From contig JAAALK010000086.1 of assembly GCA_019279435.1 (NCBI GenBank), positions 22,799,913 through 22,863,912 of the forward strand: 64,000 bases of DNA, written 5' to 3'. The stretch comes from Zizania palustris. Lineage: Eukaryota > Streptophyta > Magnoliopsida > Poales > Poaceae. This document shows positions 59,213 to 64,000 of this stretch, piece after piece. Positions within the stretch are counted from its first letter, which is position 1. Every line of letters starts with the position of its first letter. Below the pieces are notes generated by a model. The model searched no databases, was not told the origin of the DNA, and saw nothing but the letters and a program-made list of their open reading frames with translations. The position numbers and the translations under genes were made by a program.

Positions 59213-59983
59213 CGCGTGGGAGGGTCCCTTTGAGAGGAATGCGCGAGGCGAGGTGATGCCTTGGCCCAGTGAAATCGATGAGCAAATCGTGCTGCTTACA
59301 CATAGACTTCAGAGAGGCACGCACAGCTAGTGGCAGGTGACCACCTAGAAGAATGTATCCCAGTTCTTCTCTGTTTTGCTTCAAACACGAATCTGAACAA
59401 AGTGGAACGTGTGCAGGGTCCAGTCTGCCGACCTAACTCTCAACGAGAAATATTTAAACCCCAATTCTTCGTATTGCTTTGTGATCATTTATGCGTTGAA
59501 TTGTGTCAATATGGACATTTTGCTCGTTACATAGGTCAATGGAAAAGACTGACGAAAAAAAGACTGGTTGCAACTGACCTTGAATTGACCGCAAGGTCAC
59601 GCAGAGCTTGTTAGTCATCTGATTGTTTTTCCCTCTAGCTAAACCAGGAGTACCACTCACAAAACAAAACTTCCTAGGCCTAGAGACCCCATGGTTTTTA
59701 TGGAGGAAAAAGTCAGAACGGCCGGTTTCCTGAGTTCGAGTTAAGTATTTTGACTTCGCCTGCAATATACAACATACATAAAAAGAACATCTGATGTCCC
59801 ATAATACAACTTGCAAATCTACAATGCGATGAAGGGCAAATAAATCACATGTAACTTCGATCCCAGGCATTCTAACGCTGCGACAATGCAATGAAGGGCG
59901 ATACACGGTATTCGTGTTTAATTTCAAAGTCTTGTGTCGTTCTATTCAAATGCCGTGCCGTGCCATGCCATGCCATGCCGGAT

Positions 59984-61894
59984 TCATTGTCGGATTTCGA
60001 TGACCGCCTCTACTGATTCTGGCGTGCCTGAGCCATTCCGGTTGCCTCCGTGGTCTCGCTGAACAGGGAGGAGCCAATGCTGTGTTGGATCAACAGAACT
60101 CCCCGGGAGGGTGGCAGGTTGAGAGATGCTACGTGCAGAAGCTACGGCAGCTTTTCCATCAGGCAGTTCTTTCAGTGAGATACGGCATATTGGGCAAGTA
60201 GTCTGCTTCACCAACCATGCATCTAAGCAGTAAATGTGGAAGTTGTGATGACAAGTAGGTACTATTCTTAAAATTTCCTTCTCCTTGTATTCACTTAAAC
60301 ATATGGAGCACCTGTTGAATTGAACAAAACTTCCATTAAATTTACTTTAAGAACTTGAACCCACATTGACCACAAAACCAGACAGTCTTGACTCTGCCAA
60401 ATTGGTTCCTATTAAATCTGAACTGGTGGCCAAAATGCCACAAAAAAACTAACGATAAAACATTCTGTGTTGTTCAATGCCTCATTAAATAAAAGGAATG
60501 CCTGGATATAACTCTAGTTGTCTAGCCTCAACAATAATATGCCTACGCATTTTCCATATTGATTCATACAATTACTCCAATTTGCTTCAATGTTAGCACA
60601 TTACATTTCAATACGGTTATGATATCCACCAATTTCTAACATGCTGCTTTACTCATCGTCTTAATATTTTTCATATATCAACACATTTCACTATTTCAGT
60701 AACCATATTTTTAACATTTTCATTGATTCTTGATCCAGATTATATAAATTCAACCATAGTTGTTACGGCGACCTAGCACCTTCACAACTTTACAGCGCTT
60801 ATGGTGCGCGGCGTGGCATCGCCATAGACACATCAGCGTGGCGACCAATATAGAAAAATAGCTTATAGAATTTAAGGATTTTAAAAAATATATCAATATA
60901 TAAGTACTAAATTGCAAATAAGAATAGTAATATAGTATTATAAAAATAGCAATTTCATATCAAGTTGCAATAATGTTAATTTATATATCTTATAAAATAA
61001 AAATATATAATTAAAATTGCAATAAAATATATAAAATTATGTCTAATATTATATTTAAATGTTCATTTAATAATCTTTTTTATAAATTTGATCCAATAGC
61101 CCATTTAAAGCCCAGTCTGAACATTTAAAGTCCATTTCCTAACCCTAATTTTCTCAACCCCTCCCTTTCTCTCACCTCCCATTCCCTCCAGCCGCCGCCA
61201 CACAATCCCCTCCCCTCTCTCGCACCTCCCTCTCAACCGTCGGCCGCCGCACTCCTCTCCGTCATCTCCCGCACCGGCGCTCCTGGCCGTGTCGTGCGCT
61301 GCTTGTCGCGGTTGGCCGCGCCACGCATGGCCCGTCTGCGCCGCTCGTCGCGCTTGGCCGTGCCACGCCTGGCCTGGCCGCGCCGCGTCCAGCCGCGTTG
61401 TGCCCAGCCTCGCCATGCGTTGCTCGCGAGCCCAGCCACGATGTGCTCGGCCTCGCCGTGCACTGCTCACACGCCCAGCTGCGCCGTGCCGACCGCACAT
61501 GGCCGTGCTGCGTCGCTCCGCACTGGATCTGGACTCTGCCTTCCCTTCCCTCTCTATTCTGCGCCACTCTGCCACCAGATCTGGCTGCCACTGCCTGGAT
61601 CTGCCTGTCACCGCCGCCGCCCTTCACTGTTGGTCGCCACAGATGGTGTGGCGTCCTGTGGCGAATTGCAAAATACCGCCACAGCGATATGGCGTCGATA
61701 TATCGACGATATCTCGATGCCATAACAACTATGAATTCAACACGAAAACAAAGAAGCCCACTAATATTTAATTCATATGAAGACAACAGCACTTACTGGG
61801 TATCATCTTTTGAATGGAATGCTTCACAGGTGTACTTCATGGTAGGAATTGCAGCAACAGCCAAAGGTTCCAGCCCACTACTGGAATGCTCTAT
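59984..61894 (-). CDS. RING-H2 (ATL-like) E3 ubiquitin ligase, C-terminal two exons, right copy
   Basis: Exons 61894-61797 (98 bases) and 60311-59984 (328 bases), the same sizes and phase as the left copy. The RING-H2 signature is intact: CSIC, CHHNFHIYC, CPIC. Two tail residues differ (AAVAS for AAVSS; DPTQH for DPRQH). A hAT element occupies the intron. The 5' exons should lie to the right, where the LTR element interrupts, and beyond the window. Substrate unknown. Confidence 0.85.
60755..61733. mobile_element. Non-autonomous hAT element in the RING-gene intron, right copy
   Basis: 979 bases with the same terminal repeats as the left copy and a perfect 8-base target duplication AATTCAAC (60747-60754, 61734-61741). 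Confidence 0.9.
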
Positions 61895-62436
61895 CTGAAC
61901 AAAGGAAAAGGGCAATATTAACTTTCAAGTCCAAACTGTTCTTATATGGTGTTGACCATTGCTTCTGTTGATCAAATAATTAATAGTTGCCATATCAGTT
62001 CAACATAATTATATAGTTTTAACAGATACTTTCAGTAGCAAAGAAGAACTGGTACTAGACCATTAACTACACGGACTTCACTGAAAATACACTATGCTAT
62101 TATTGAGATGGTATTTTCAGTTTTATTTTAATATATAGGAAACAATGAAAAGAGACTAATACTTCATTCTCAAGTTTACTCAAACTCAAAAGAGAAGATT
62201 TACCCCAATTTTAGCAAATGGAGGAGAGAAACAAGGCTGTTGCTAACATTTCAGAGGCACTAGGCACGATAAAATTAGGGGCCCTTCGACCTTTCGTGAA
62301 TATGTGCAAAGGTTTAGCGATTAGTAGTAAATCAACTAAACGAAATCATATATAAGGTGCCACCCCAATAACAAAGTTGATTTGTTGATGTTGATCTCCT
62401 TTTCTTGATATTTGACAATGAACAAATGCCCAGCAA

Positions 62437-64000
62437 TGTCATGGTCCAGAACCATGATGAGATAAACACCACCAGGGGATAGCTGGGTGGCTAGGGATGA
62501 GATGCAGACTTAAGTTGTGAAGATGAACATTGGGGAGAGATTATATTAACTTCTCTTTGCTTCTTCATGAATAGACATACAACCAATTCTTGTATAGATG
62601 GAACTAACTTGACCTTCAAGTAAGGACTTAATCTAATCTAATCTTACTTTTCAAGGACTCAATTTGATCTAATCTAATCTTACCTTTTAAACTAGCAAAT
62701 ATCTAATTTTTGTAAAGTACCCCACGATTATTGTTCGTGCTACAGTACCCACGCGGGTACTGTTTCTGTTAGTTGGGCCTGGCTCAACACCCATGACACT
62801 ACAACCCTCTTTTTGAGCAGCTCATCCTCAAGCTGCAGGGCATCCTTAATCCTAATTCAACACCTAACATAAATCAGACTCAAGTCTTTTACATCTCATC
62901 TTGCTACAATATTTGGCATGAAAAAATAATGCTAAGATTAATGTAGAACATGAACACATCTTATTACTTGTAGGCCTAGGTGGTCCCCATCCAAATGCCC
63001 TCAGAGAAATGATGCGTCTTAGACAAAATAGCAGCCATGTGCGACAGTGCGAGGTGAAAACTCACCTATAGGTGGTCTTAGTTGGCTTAGATCCATCCTT
63101 TTTGTCGTCGTAGAGGCAGGCATTGTTGTTGTTAGATGGGAATGACAACCCCCTCTTCTCCTTGGCGTCGCTTGGGTCACAGGAAGACGGGTGGCGGTCT
63201 AGCATAGGGATGGAAATCCGAAATCAGGTACCACAAGTACAGGTACTACATACTCGTACACGTACCCGTACCCACGAAAAAAATCTTATGCCCGAACTCG
63301 TACCCGTTACCCATGATAGGTAAAAACTCGTGCATGTACCCAATACCCGCGGATATACCCGATTACCCGCAGAGAGGGGTCGTCGGTGTGGGGGTGGCGC
63401 CGCCAACAAGGGGTGCCGAAGCAGGAGTGAGACCACCGGCAAAGCGAGCACTGGGGCCACCGCGTGCACGTGAGTGCTAAGGGCCACCAGCATGGGCTTG
63501 GGCGGTTGTCTGTTCAGGAGGGATGAACGTCGGCACGAAGGGGGCGGAGGGGGTGGGGTTACCGATGGGTATACGAGTATAATTACCATCCCTACTGCAG
63601 CATGAAGGCCACCAATGGAGGCGATTGGGTTGACGTTGTAGCGATAGGCGTTATCATCACCATGTCCAACATGCCTGTTCAGTATGCCTTTCCTCCACCT
63701 CATGCTTTGTACACTGCTTCGCCTTTTTCGTCACGTGCTCCGCCGGCAACATAGCCACCAACTCTTCCATGCCTGCCTTCAACTTCTTGATGATTTGTGA
63801 GATAGGTGTCGTGGAGCTGCTAGTTATTGGTGACTGCTCCCATTGGATGTCCATCCAACAGGCATCATAGATAGCACAAGCGTGGAGGGTCTTCCAAACA
63901 TGGTCTACGTCTGCCCGAGATCGGAATGAGAAAAGACCTTCACGCACGCTCCCATTTGATACATGTAGATCTCTACCCCCATACATATCGAACACTTGAT
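62437..64000 (-). mobile_element. Short LTR retrotransposon, right copy, cut by window end
   Basis: The 3' LTR is 62437-62798 (362 bases). The internal region continues to the window end and matches the left internal region from 1237 on. No pol domain. The 5' LTR lies outside the window. Confidence 0.85.
63205..63594. mobile_element. Nested MITE-like element, complete copy
   Basis: 390 bases with both termini TAGGGATGGAAAT and ATTACCATCCCTA. The left-arm copy (1640-1988) lost about 37 bases around one terminus. GTACCCGT-type repeats fill the end near 63230-63330. Confidence 0.6.

Larger units (their letters stand above)
38357..64000 (-). repeat. Right arm of the giant inverted repeat
   Basis: 25.6 kb, reverse complement of 1237-19926 and running off the window end. 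It is longer than the left arm by about 6.95 kb. Three right-only insertions with their duplicated targets (about 7.29 kb) minus one left-only insertion (about 0.40 kb) account for all but a few tens of bases. Confidence 0.97.

Noticed and set aside
1..64000. A coordinated new gene system or cluster
   Set aside because: The genes have unrelated known roles (ubiquitination, glycan binding, copper delivery, wall synthesis, growth control) and the repetition of the set is explained by the inverted repeat.

Overview
The window looks like nuclear DNA from a grass, most likely a panicoid. Introns use GT..AG borders, promoters and introns are full of MITEs, LTR elements are nested, and the genes are typical cereal ones: a RING-H2 ligase, a LysM protein, the copper chaperone for superoxide dismutase (CCS), a family-47 glycosyltransferase, a growth-regulating factor (GRF) and a fasciclin-like arabinogalactan protein (FLA). 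I see no bacterial, viral or CRISPR feature and no tRNA or rRNA gene.

The dominant structure is a giant inverted repeat. Bases 1237-19926 reappear in reverse complement at 38357-64000, and the window ends while still inside the right arm. Both arms carry, from the outside in: a short LTR element without pol, the RING-H2 exons with a hAT element in their intron, a small unrecognised ORF, the LysM gene, a GMC-oxidoreductase (HOTHEAD-like) pseudogene, CCS, a subtilase pseudogene and the GT47 gene. The arms are nearly identical in most places but differ in length. A 6.4 kb L1-type LINE (42717-49138), a 549 bp Tourist-like MITE (53149-53697) and a 298 bp hairpin MITE (54337-54634) are only in the right arm. 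A 380 bp 5'-truncated retroposon (9793-10172) is only in the left. Each has an intact empty site in the other arm. These four insertions explain almost all of the length difference.

The left arm stops exactly at an assembly gap of 1000 Ns (19927-20926). After the gap comes 17.4 kb of single-copy sequence (20927-38356): the 5' part of a gypsy-like LTR element on the minus strand (gag remnant, PBS, 3.4 kb LTR), a decayed Ty1/copia pol with its 3' LTR, several MITEs, a GRF gene with a miR396 site, a frameshifted FLA gene, a solo LTR and two AT-rich inverted-repeat elements. The simplest reading of contig end, near-identity and allele-like TE dimorphism is that two haplotypes (or homeologues) of one locus were scaffolded head to head. 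A real segmental palindrome remains possible and would be the more exciting answer.

Collapsed to one locus, the gene order would be RING-H2, LysM, CCS, GT47, FLA, GRF. These are unrelated housekeeping, cell-wall and regulatory genes with no sign of acting as one system. The points of biological interest are differences between the two copies: an 8-base frameshift in exon 1 of the right CCS, lost reading frame in the CCS plastid-targeting region, and a 1.3 kb stretch over GT47 with no visible difference between arms.
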